NCBI GenBank assembly: GCA_947629735.1
Contig: CANREX010000009.1
Location: forward strand, 1-20,092
DNA: 20,092 bases
From: an uncultured Clostridia bacterium
GTDB lineage: Bacteria; Bacillota; Clostridia; Christensenellales; Borkfalkiaceae
Reading direction: 5' to 3'
The stretch's first letter is position 1. Each line of letters begins with the position of its first letter. The position numbers and the translations under genes are program-made. A model generated the notes under the pieces. That model had not been told where the DNA came from, ran no database searches, and was given only the letters and a program-made list of their open reading frames with translations. Below are positions 7,525-14,107 of this stretch, in pieces.

Positions 7525-8745
7525 TTACTTCAACTTCTTTTCGTCGAGAAGGGCTTTTACCTTGATGGGAAGCCCGAACAGGTTGATAAAGCCCTGCGAA
7601 TCCATCTGGTTGTAGCAGTCGTCCTCGCCGAAAGTCGCGATGTCCTCGCTGTACAGCGAGTGCGGCGAAGTTATGCCCGCATTGAAGATATTGCCCTTGT
7701 ATATTTTGAGTTTGACATCGCCCGTCACGGTTTCCTGCGTCTTGTCTACAAACGCGTCGAGGGCTTCCCTGAGCGGGGTGAACCACTGACCGTCGTATAC
7801 GATTTCGCCGTATTTTATAGCTATCATCTGCTTATAATGCTGCGTGGCCTTATCGAGGCAGATAGATTCGAGCAATTCGTGCGCGGCGTAAAGGATAGTG
7901 CCGCCGGGGGTTTCGTATACTCCCCTCGACTTCATGCCGACAAGGCGGTTTTCAACCATATCGACAAGCCCGACGCCGTTTTCGCCGCCTACCTTGTTGA
8001 GTGCGGCAATGAGTTCAACCGCGCCCATATTCTTGCCGTTTATAGCCGTGGGAACGCCCTTTTCGAAATGTATCGTTATATATGTCGCCTTATCGGGAGC
8101 TTTCCAGGGAGATACGCCGAGTTCGAGTATTTTATCATAGTCGGGCTCGTTGGCGGGGTTTTCGAGGTCGAGACCTTCATGCGAAAGATGCCAAAGGTTC
8201 TTATCCTTGGAATAGTTGGTCTCCCTGTTAATCTTCAAGGGGATATTGTGCTGTTCGGCGTAGTCGATTTCCTCGTCGCGGCTCTTTATATCCCAAATTC
8301 TCCAAGGAGCGATTATCTTCATTTCGGGAGCGAAAGCCTTTATCGCGAGCTCGAACCTGACCTGATCGTTGCCCTTGCCCGTGCAGCCGTGGCAAATTGC
8401 GTCCGCGCCCTCCTTTTTGGCGATTTCCACAATCCTTTTTGCGATAATGGGGCGCGCGAAGGACGTGCCGAGAAGATACTTGTTTTCGTAAATCGCACCC
8501 GCCTTCATCGAGGGGTAAATGTAATCTTCTATAAATTCCTTTTTCAAATCCTCAATGTAGAGTTTGGAAGCGCCCGTTTTAAGCGCCTTTTCTTCAAGAC
8601 CTTCAAGCTCGCTCGCCTGTCCGACATCGCCGGACACGGCTATAACTTCGCAGTTATCGTAATTTTCTTTGAGCCAGGGAATTATTATGGACGTATCGAG
8701 TCCGCCCGAATAAGCCAATACTACTTTTTTGATTTTCTTTTCCAT
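7525..8745 (-). CDS. argG: Argininosuccinate synthase
   Basis: A 406-residue ATP-dependent enzyme that joins citrulline and aspartate to form argininosuccinate. The ATP P-loop AYSGGLDTSI is at 11-20, HGCTGKGNDQVRF at 118-130, and the C-terminal half holds PGGTILYAAHE and GQWFTPLREALDAF, all diagnostic. Length fits the usual 400-410. It is the first gene of the operon, about 50 nt from the predicted transcription start, and its ribosome binding site is poor (GCGAGAG). The partner argH, which usually follows argG in related bacteria, is not here: argC begins at once. Argininosuccinate lyase must therefore be encoded elsewhere, perhaps beyond carB. Confidence 0.97.
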   Translation of the reverse strand: MEKKIKKVVLAYSGGLDTSIIIPWLKENYDNCEVIAVSGDVGQASELEGLEEKALKTGASKLYIEDLKKEFIEDYIYPSMKAGAIYENKYLLGTSFARPIIAKRIVEIAKKEGADAICHGCTGKGNDQVRFELAIKAFAPEMKIIAPWRIWDIKSRDEEIDYAEQHNIPLKINRETNYSKDKNLWHLSHEGLDLENPANEPDYDKILELGVSPWKAPDKATYITIHFEKGVPTAINGKNMGAVELIAALNKVGGENGVGLVDMVENRLVGMKSRGVYETPGGTILYAAHELLESICLDKATQHYKQMIAIKYGEIVYDGQWFTPLREALDAFVDKTQETVTGDVKLKIYKGNIFNAGITSPHSLYSEDIATFGEDDCYNQMDSQGFINLFGLPIKVKALLDEKKLK

Positions 8746-8771
8746 ATAAACGCTCTCGCTTACATAATTTT

Positions 8772-8793
8772 AGGCTACCTCATCGGGTAACCT
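8772..8793 (-). promoter_or_regulatory. Leader hairpin with Met-Arg-stop mini-ORF before argG
   Basis: On the minus strand the arms AGGTTACC and GGTAGCCT pair over 8 bp (one G-U) around the loop CGATGA, at or next to the predicted 5' end of the mRNA. The loop and 3' arm contain ATGAGGTAG (8783-8775), a Met-Arg-stop reading frame with AGG 7 nt upstream. A further ATG-TAA occurs at 8765-8760. Whether either is translated is unknown. A 5' stabilising hairpin or a translation-linked control element are both possible. Confidence 0.4.
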
Positions 8794-8798
8794 GACTA

Positions 8799-8828
8799 AT
8801 TATATAATATATAATTTAAACAAGTCAA
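8799..8828 (-). promoter_or_regulatory. Sigma-A promoter of the arginine operon
   Basis: The minus strand has TTGACT at 8828-8823, an 18-nt spacer and a perfect TATAAT at 8804-8799. The region upstream to about 8940 is extremely A+T rich, as expected of an UP-type region. Transcription should start near 8793, giving a leader of about 50 nt before argG. It is the only strong promoter seen for the operon. Confidence 0.75.
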
Positions 8829-9081
8829 GTAAAATTGACATCAAAATTAAAAATCTTTTGATTTGAAACGAATAATTTTGCAATGATTAGTTTTAAAAAT
8901 TTATAAATATTCAAAATAAAAATAATATTTGTATATTTACAAATAGACCTAGAACGGAAAGAAAAGCGCGCGGAAAACGGCGGAAAGCTATTGCAAAAAC
9001 GAAAGAAATCGAGACGAAATAACGCCATCGAAACGCTTTCAAAACGGCGGAAAAATGCGCAAAAACGCGGTGGAAATCACA
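8829..9081. other. Non-coding stretch upstream of the arginine operon
   Basis: Part of the 386-bp gap between argG and the metallopeptidase gene. I see no credible gene. From 8829 to 8940 it is almost pure A+T. From about 8950 to 9080 the plus strand is rich in purines with many GGAAA runs, and AAAACGGCGGAAA occurs twice (8974-8986 and 9041-9053). Two weak arginine-box-like sequences lie at 8913-8900 and 8882-8869 on the minus strand. Confidence 0.5.
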
Positions 9082-9118
9082 AAAAGTATAAAAAATATGT
9101 CATATGCCCATATGGACA
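9082..9118 (-). terminator. Probable terminator after the metallopeptidase gene
   Basis: Thirteen bases past the stop codon, the minus strand reads TGTC-CATATG-GG-CATATG-ACA (9118-9098), which can fold with one bulge, followed by the T-rich run TATTTTTTATACTTTT (9097-9082). The stem is A+T rich, so efficiency is uncertain. It fits the end of the thioesterase-metallopeptidase unit. Confidence 0.45.
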
Positions 9119-9131
9119 ACGCTGCGGCTGG

Positions 9132-9776
9132 TCAATACATCGGGCAGAGAAAAGAATATTCCTTTAACGCCTTGCGCCTTTTTGAATAGTCGGGCAAAAA
9201 CGCGCGCACGCACTCCCAGAACTTGCGGGAATGGTCCATATGCAGCGTATGGCAGAGCTCGTGCACAATCACGTATTCCCAGATTTCCCGCGGCAGCATA
9301 AGCAGTTTATAGTTGAATTCCAACGCCTTGTCCTTGCTGCAACAGCCCCAACGCGATTTGTATGTGCGCAGCCCCGCCGAAGAATATTTCAGCCCCGTGC
9401 GTGCGCTGATACTTTTAAGCATTTCATAAAACTCGCCGCCGAGGTTGTTAATATATAATTTTTTTAACTTTGCAAGGGAAGTTACGCAGACCGCCGAAAG
9501 GGAAAAAACGTTCCTGTCCGAAATTATAAGCGGGGTTTTTGCGCCCGCGACGAGCACCGCCCTCCCTTCGATTACGTCTTGAAACGCGGCGCGGACGGAC
9601 GCGTTGTGCGAAAGGTGCTTGTTTATCCAGCCGCTTTTTTCCGCGACGAATTTTTCTATGCTTGAAAGCGGGGTTTTTACAGGCGCGCTGACGACAACCA
9701 CGTTATCCCGCCCTATGCTTATGCCTATCGTCTTGCGCTTGGGAGAACGTTTTAAGATATATTCGGGCTTTTGCAT
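9132..9776 (-). CDS. YgjP/DUF45-type zinc metallopeptidase
   Basis: A 214-residue protein of the YgjP-like (M48-related, PF01863) family. The zinc site is clear: HELCH at 172-176 and a third histidine at 182 in MDHSRKFW, with Glu173 the expected catalytic base. The preceding SRWGCCS block (141-147) matches the family's SRWGSCS. The N-terminal half (KRKTIGISIGRDNVVVVSAP) is the usual beta-rich domain. There is no signal peptide or membrane segment, so it is cytoplasmic. Family members are poorly characterised and the substrate is unknown. It starts 16 nt after the thioesterase stop, with AAAGGA about 12 nt upstream of the ATG, so the two are probably co-transcribed. Confidence 0.88.
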   Translation of the reverse strand: MQKPEYILKRSPKRKTIGISIGRDNVVVVSAPVKTPLSSIEKFVAEKSGWINKHLSHNASVRAAFQDVIEGRAVLVAGAKTPLIISDRNVFSLSAVCVTSLAKLKKLYINNLGGEFYEMLKSISARTGLKYSSAGLRTYKSRWGCCSKDKALEFNYKLLMLPREIWEYVIVHELCHTLHMDHSRKFWECVRAFLPDYSKRRKALKEYSFLCPMY

Positions 9777-9792
9777 GGCTTGAAGACGTCCT

Positions 9793-10524
9793 TTAACAAT
9801 CGGAAAGCGCTATTTTCATTATAATGCGCTCTTCGTCGCCTTCGTAGCCTTCGACGACGTATTCGCCGTCCTCCGCTTTTTGCTTGTAAAAGCGCAAAAC
9901 TTCGGGGTATTTGCATTGCTTGACGTACGAAATGCGCACTTTGGAAATCGCCTTGCCTTTGAGCTCTTCGGGCGAGAAAGCGTCCATGAGCAAATCTCCG
10001 TATTTCGTGTTGTTGACGTGGTTGTAGTGGTCGTAGTCCGAATAGGAAACGCACTTTTCGTAATCGGGCTTGTCACCGTGCGGAAATGTGGGGATTTTCC
10101 AGCTGTTGAATTCGACCGCGCGGAAATCGTTATAGGTTATATCGCCGCCTATCGCCTCTTTTGCGGGAATCATGGAAAACGTCGCAAGGTCGACTGTGCA
10201 CCACCTCGACGTCGCAACGCCCACCTTTTCATCGCCTACAAACAGTTCGTAGTCCCTGAAAACTATCAGCTTTTTCGGCTCGATGGGCCAGGTATGTACG
10301 CTGAGGACATCGCCCAACCTGATCGGTCTGAACAGCTCGACATACCAATTAGCGAGAATGAAGCCGATATTTTTCGGTTGAAGCACGCTGTAACCGAAAC
10401 CGAGTTCGTCCGCGGAAAGGCAAGCCGATTCCACCATTACGGAAAGCAAAGCCGAAAGTTTGATGTTGTCGTTGAAATCCACGTCGGTATAGCGGATCTC
10501 ATAATCCTTTTTGTGCATGTACAT
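9793..10524 (-). CDS. FatA-like acyl-ACP thioesterase
   Basis: A 243-residue double-hotdog thioesterase (PF01643-like) that would hydrolyse acyl-ACP and release free fatty acid, ending chain elongation. The first hotdog (about 5-130) opens with EIRYTDVDFNDNIKLSALLSVM and contains NIGFILANWYVELFRPIRLGD and the TVDLATFSMIP strand. The second (about 155-240) carries SDYDHYNHVNNTKYGD (162-177), the DxDxNxHVNN-type active-site segment. Here the position usually held by the catalytic Asn appears to be Tyr167, with Asp165 and His169 kept. The start has AAGGTGG with 9-nt spacing. It is divergent from the membrane-anchored PadR-type gene and probably shares its control region. Substrate chain length cannot be told from sequence. 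Confidence 0.85.
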   Translation of the reverse strand: MYMHKKDYEIRYTDVDFNDNIKLSALLSVMVESACLSADELGFGYSVLQPKNIGFILANWYVELFRPIRLGDVLSVHTWPIEPKKLIVFRDYELFVGDEKVGVATSRWCTVDLATFSMIPAKEAIGGDITYNDFRAVEFNSWKIPTFPHGDKPDYEKCVSYSDYDHYNHVNNTKYGDLLMDAFSPEELKGKAISKVRISYVKQCKYPEVLRFYKQKAEDGEYVVEGYEGDEERIIMKIALSDC

Positions 10525-10553
10525 TTTTTATTACCACCTTATTTTTCCCATTA

Positions 10554-10582
10554 ACTTTACCACAATACGCGCACAATGTCTA
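10554..10582 (-). promoter_or_regulatory. Candidate promoter of the thioesterase-metallopeptidase unit
   Basis: The minus strand has TAGACA at 10582-10577, a 17-nt spacer and TAAAGT at 10559-10554, placing the start about 23 nt before the thioesterase ATG. Both boxes deviate from consensus, so this is the best available match rather than a sure site. Confidence 0.4.
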
Positions 10583-10606
10583 CAAATTTGATAAAATTTA
10601 TACTTT

Positions 10607-10656
10607 TATGTGTGACATAGTACCATTTATTTTGTCAAACTGTTGACATATTATGT
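10607..10656. promoter_or_regulatory. ATGT/ACAT dyads in the divergent promoter region (candidate PadR operator)
   Basis: Three inverted repeats lie between the divergent genes: TATGT-GTG-ACATA (10607-10619), TGTCAA-ACTG-TTGACA (10633-10648) and ACATA-T-TATGT (10646-10656). The 8-mer TTATGTGT occurs at 10606 and 10651, 45 bp apart. The last two dyads overlap the -35 box of the plus-strand gene. Known PadR-family operators contain ATGT/ACAT half-sites, so autoregulation is a reasonable guess; the spacing here is not the classical one. Confidence 0.4.
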
Positions 10657-10671
10657 GTTTTATGGTAAAAT
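10643..10671 (+). promoter_or_regulatory. Sigma-A promoter of the membrane-anchored PadR-type gene
   Basis: TTGACA at 10643-10648, a 17-nt spacer and TAAAAT at 10666-10671 form a near-consensus promoter. Transcription should start near 10678, about 22 nt before the ATG at 10700. This also rules out the upstream TTG at 10643 as a start codon, since it is the -35 box itself. Confidence 0.8.
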
Positions 10672-10699
10672 ATATACAAAATTTTGGGGTACACAAAAG

Positions 10700-12202
10700 A
10701 TGGACGATCTTACAGACAAAAACGAAGAATTCCCCGCTCAGCAGGACGACGAGAGCGCGGAAGCCAATGAAAATACCCCCGCCGAAGAGCAAACAAACGG
10801 CGAAGCGGAAGATAAAAGCGGCATAAGCGCCGACCTTATCAGGGGGCATATCAATACCATTATCCTGCGCGCTTTGTACGAGCGGGATAAATACGGCTAT
10901 GAAATCATAAACGATATCGAGCGCAAGAGCCATAACCAATACACCTTGAAACAGCCCACCCTTTACAGTGCGTTGAAGAGGCTTGAAAATCAGGGATATA
11001 TTTTGGCGTATTGGAAGACTGACGAGGTTACGTCGGGCGGAAGAAGAAAGTATTTCACTCTCACCGACAGCGGCAGGGAAATCACCGAAAAGAACCTTGC
11101 GGAATGGGAATATTCGAGGACTATAATAGACAGCCTTATTTCCGACCGCTCCTTTGATTTTTCTCAGCCCGCCCCCACTCCCGTCGATTTCACGATTTTG
11201 AGAAATTCCGTATCGCGCGTTCCCGTAATCAAAAACGGCGAAGAACAAGAAGACGCGGAAAAGCAAGGGGAAGTCAACTTCAACACCCAAAAAGCCGACG
11301 AGTCGCAAAGAGCAGAGCAATACGCTCCCGCACAGCCCGTCGCGGCTGAACAAGCTCCCGCCCCCGCTCAGCAAGTTGAGCAACCCGCAGCGCAGCAACC
11401 CTCCGCCGTTCAGGCGGCAACGCCAGCACAGGAGACGGAAGCCGACATTGAAGCGAGGCGGCGCGCTCACGAAAATTATTTAAAGCTCATCAGCAGCCCC
11501 GTGCCCGATAAACAGCCAAGCGAGGACGTTGTCCCCAACTCCTCCAACGTCAGGACGGCTAAACTGCTTTACAACGTCAAACCCGAGACCGAGCGCGACT
11601 ACAAAAACCTCATCAACGGCATTTACGACAGGGCTATCGCTAACGGCAGGGTCGAAACGTCGTATACAAGAAGCGATGCGCGCGCTTCCCAACGCAAGCA
11701 GGAAGCCGCGACTTCGGAAATTTTGGACAGAGGGCGCAACGACGGCGTGAGAATTAGCCCTTCGTACGAGTACGACTCCCGCTCCAACTACGCCACTAAA
11801 ACTACCTACAACAAGGGGCTGACGCTTACAATGAGCTCTGCCGCAGTTCTGTTTGTTTTGCTCGTGGAGTTCATGTTCTGCATGATTTTCAGAAGCAAAT
11901 TGGGCGTTCCGCTTATCTATCCGATAACGCTTTTGCTTATCGGCATAGTGCAATTTGCGATATTCGGCGGGCTGTTTTTGAAAGGATACGGGGCAAACTG
12001 CGCAAAACCTTTGTCAAATTCATACATTTCCAAATGTATTGTGATAACGATTTTGCTAATACTAATTATCTGCGTTTCGTCGTTCCTGTTCAGAATCAAT
12101 TTCTCGCTCGCAAGCGACGTAATGAAACTTATCGTTCTCCCCTCCATCACCGTCATGAATATCACGCTGTTCGCGGTGTGCTTCTATCTGTTTTCCAAAT
12201 AA
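10700..12202 (+). CDS. Membrane-anchored PadR-family transcriptional regulator
   Basis: A 500-residue protein. Residues 1-45 are acidic. Residues about 46-145 form a PadR winged helix (RGHINTIILRALYERDKYGY, then KQPTLYSALKRLENQGYI, then the wing TSGGRRKYFTLTDSGRE). A long linker follows, rich in Gln, Pro and Ala at about 205-245 and hydrophilic to about 370. Four hydrophobic segments at about 376-397, 402-427, 445-465 and 474-498 end the protein. The positive N-terminal side of the first helix suggests the DNA-binding domain is cytoplasmic. This resembles one-component membrane-bound regulators. Typical PadR proteins are 100-190 residues and soluble, so the fusion is unusual. GGGG lies 10 nt before the ATG. 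It is the only plus-strand gene, divergent from the thioesterase, and its ligand and targets are unknown. Confidence 0.85.
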   Translation: MDDLTDKNEEFPAQQDDESAEANENTPAEEQTNGEAEDKSGISADLIRGHINTIILRALYERDKYGYEIINDIERKSHNQYTLKQPTLYSALKRLENQGYILAYWKTDEVTSGGRRKYFTLTDSGREITEKNLAEWEYSRTIIDSLISDRSFDFSQPAPTPVDFTILRNSVSRVPVIKNGEEQEDAEKQGEVNFNTQKADESQRAEQYAPAQPVAAEQAPAPAQQVEQPAAQQPSAVQAATPAQETEADIEARRRAHENYLKLISSPVPDKQPSEDVVPNSSNVRTAKLLYNVKPETERDYKNLINGIYDRAIANGRVETSYTRSDARASQRKQEAATSEILDRGRNDGVRISPSYEYDSRSNYATKTTYNKGLTLTMSSAAVLFVLLVEFMFCMIFRSKLGVPLIYPITLLLIGIVQFAIFGGLFLKGYGANCAKPLSNSYISKCIVITILLILIICVSSFLFRINFSLASDVMKLIVLPSITVMNITLFAVCFYLFSK

Positions 12203-12219
12203 TAGATATTGAGCAAAAT

Positions 12220-12249
12220 ATCTCCCCGAGAGATTTCTTTCGGGGAGAT
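12220..12249. terminator. Strong bidirectional terminator between the PadR-type gene and rny
   Basis: The perfect 10-bp inverted repeat ATCTCCCCGA / TCGGGGAGAT (12220-12229 and 12240-12249) can extend into the 10-nt loop by three more pairs. On the plus strand it is followed by TTCTTATATTCTTATATTT; on the minus strand by ATTTTG. It sits 18 nt after the plus-strand stop and 40 nt after the rny stop, so it can serve both convergent genes. Confidence 0.85.
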
Positions 12250-12289
12250 TTCTTATATTCTTATATTTGAAATGCGGTTTGACGTCAAC

Positions 12290-13912
12290 TTACTTTGCGT
12301 ATTCCACGCAGCGCGATTCGCGAATGACGTTTACCTTTATCTGACCGGGATATTCGAGTTCGGCTTCAATCTTCTTTGCAATATCCTTTGCGAGGAACAT
12401 TGCCTGCGCGTCGTCAACCTGTTCGGGCTTGACGATAACCCTGACTTCCCTGCCCGCCTGTATGGCGTACGTCTTATCGACTCCGTTGAAGCTGCCCGCA
12501 ATCTCTTCGAGCTTTTCGAGACGCTTGATATAATTCGTGCCCGTCTCTCTTCTCGCACCGGGGCGCGCGCCCGAAATAGCGTCCGCCGCGGCAACAAGCA
12601 CAGCTTCGACCGTCTTGGGCTCACAGTCGCCGTGGTGAGCGGCTATCGCGTTGATTACGTTCGCCTTTTCGTTGTACTTCTTAGCTATATCCGCGCCGAG
12701 CTGAACGTGCGTGCCTTCCTGCTCCTTATCGACAGCTTTGCCGATGTCGTGCAAAAGTCCCGCGCGCTTAGCCAAATTGACGTCGAGACCAAGCTCCTGC
12801 GCCATAAGCCCTGCGAGCTGGGCGACTTCAATCGAATGTCTGTAAACGTTCTGACCGTAACTTGTCCTGTACTTCAACCTGCCTATCAGTTTGATAAGCT
12901 CGGGGTGCAAGCCGTAGATGCCCACTTCGAACATTGCGCTTTCGCCCGCCGCCTTTATCTCCTGATCCAGCTCTTTCTTCACCTTTGCGACCGTCTCTTC
13001 TATCCTTGCGGGATGAATTCTTCCGTCGGCGATCAGCCTTTCAAGCGTTAAGCGGGCAACTTCGCGGCGAACGGGGTCGAAGCCTGAAACGATGACGACT
13101 TCCGGCGTATCGTCTACGATAAGCTCTATGCCCGTCGCGTTTTCGAGCGCGCGGATATTTCTGCCCTCTCTGCCGATAATTCTCGCCTTCATGTCGTCGC
13201 CGGGGAGGGGAACAACCGATACCGTTATCTCCGAAGCGTGGTCGCTTGCACAGCGCTGCACAGCAAGGGAAATTATCTTTTTCGCCTCGTTTGTCGCCTC
13301 TTCCTTTGCGGTCTGCTCGATATTTCTTACCTGCAAAGCCACGTCGTGGCGCGTTTCTTCCAAAATTTCCGCGGAGAGCAGCTTTTTCGCCTCGTCCTTG
13401 GAAAGCTGGGCAACCTTTTCAAGTTCCTGAACCATCAACTCGTGCTGATGATTTATTTTGTCCTGAGTCTTTTTGATTTCCTGTTCTTTCCCGAGCAAAT
13501 CTTTCTTTTGTCTGTCGATTTCCTCGTTTCTCTTTTGCAGGGCGTCCTCTTTTTTGTCGAGGTTGTCCTCTTTCTGCATCAATCTCTGTTCGAGCTTGTT
13601 GAGTTCCGCCTTTTTCTCTCTGCTTTCCCTTTCAAACTCGTTCTTTAATTTAAGCTCCTGTTCCTTTGCTTCTAAAATGGCTTCCTTTTTAATAGCTTTA
13701 CTTTCAGCCGTAGCGTCTTCTATCATTTTATCGGCGCGAGCCTTTATATCGCCAAGCTGACTTTCCAATTTGCTCTTATACAGCTTGCGACCTAAAAACC
13801 AACATAAGACTGCCGCGATTGCTGCAAGCACCGCGACAATCAAAACAACGATAAACCCGACAAGCCAAGCGTCGGCGGCAAGAAACAGGGAGCTTATTTT
13901 TGCGTTTAACAT
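12290..13912 (-). CDS. rny: Ribonuclease Y
   Basis: A 540-residue membrane-bound endoribonuclease that starts mRNA decay in Bacillota. Order of parts: one N-terminal membrane helix (about 15-40), a long charged coiled coil (about 42-215), a KH domain with the loop IGREGRN (246-252), and an HD domain with His388-Asp389 in LLHDIGKA, HHGD at 426-429 and ADAISGARPGAR near 443-454. The C-terminal KINVNVIRE-like end (QIKVNVIRESRCVEYAK) is typical. Length is slightly above the B. subtilis form (520). The ATG has a perfect AGGAGG at 13926-13921 with 8-nt spacing. It has its own promoter and lies downstream of the recA-nadE operon, a position conserved across the phylum except for the nadE insertion. 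Confidence 0.97.
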   Translation of the reverse strand: MLNAKISSLFLAADAWLVGFIVVLIVAVLAAIAAVLCWFLGRKLYKSKLESQLGDIKARADKMIEDATAESKAIKKEAILEAKEQELKLKNEFERESREKKAELNKLEQRLMQKEDNLDKKEDALQKRNEEIDRQKKDLLGKEQEIKKTQDKINHQHELMVQELEKVAQLSKDEAKKLLSAEILEETRHDVALQVRNIEQTAKEEATNEAKKIISLAVQRCASDHASEITVSVVPLPGDDMKARIIGREGRNIRALENATGIELIVDDTPEVVIVSGFDPVRREVARLTLERLIADGRIHPARIEETVAKVKKELDQEIKAAGESAMFEVGIYGLHPELIKLIGRLKYRTSYGQNVYRHSIEVAQLAGLMAQELGLDVNLAKRAGLLHDIGKAVDKEQEGTHVQLGADIAKKYNEKANVINAIAAHHGDCEPKTVEAVLVAAADAISGARPGARRETGTNYIKRLEKLEEIAGSFNGVDKTYAIQAGREVRVIVKPEQVDDAQAMFLAKDIAKKIEAELEYPGQIKVNVIRESRCVEYAK

Positions 13913-13983
13913 ACTTTAAGCCTCCTGATTTAATTTTTAAATATAATCGAAAGTTTTTTGAACCTTGTTATATCCTGTATTTT

Positions 13984-14012
13984 ATTTTACACCACGCAAG
14001 CGTAAAAGTCAA
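13984..14012 (-). promoter_or_regulatory. Sigma-A promoter of rny
   Basis: The minus strand has TTGACT at 14012-14007, a 17-nt spacer and TAAAAT at 13989-13984. The predicted start is near 13977, leaving a 5' leader of about 65 nt before the rny ATG. A second TTGACA just upstream (14035-14030) lacks a matching -10. Confidence 0.75.
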
Positions 14013-14062
14013 TTTATTTATTAAAATACTGTCAATATTAGCTGTAATATCGCGCTTTTTAA

Positions 14063-14107
14063 GGCAAAACAATGTTAAACCGCGGAAGTTTTGCCCCCCC
14101 CCGCGGT
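14063..14107 (-). terminator. Two interlocking hairpins around a C9/G9 run; possible nadE terminator
   Basis: ACCGCGG (14079-14085) pairs with CCGCGGT (14101-14107), and GGCAAAAC (14063-14070) pairs with GTTTTGCC (14088-14095). The two stems overlap and would compete or form a pseudoknot. A run of nine C (plus strand, 14094-14102) lies between. Read leftward, the first stem is followed by TTAACATTGTTTT, which could act as a weak terminator for the rimO-nadE operon about 150 nt after the nadE stop. Confidence 0.35.

Noticed and set aside
7441..8790. 449-codon open frame on the plus strand, antisense to argG and argC
   Set aside because: It mirrors two well-supported genes, has no recognisable motif and no ribosome binding site. 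Long antisense frames are common opposite genes of this codon bias.
8746..8830. T-box or other classical riboswitch before argG
   Set aside because: The leader from the predicted start to argG is only about 50 nt, too short for a T-box, and no T-box sequence or terminator is present.
8825..9028. 67-codon minus-strand frame upstream of argG
   Set aside because: It overlaps the argG -35 box, is Phe/Ile/Lys-rich as expected from A+T-rich DNA and has no ribosome binding site.
10643..10699. TTG start at 10643 for the PadR-type gene
   Set aside because: This TTG is part of the TTGACA -35 box, so it would not be in the transcript. The ATG at 10700 fits the promoter.
10598..11470. 290-codon minus-strand frame opposite the PadR-type gene
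   Set aside because: Low-complexity Gly/Leu-rich translation, antisense to a gene with a clear winged helix and promoter.
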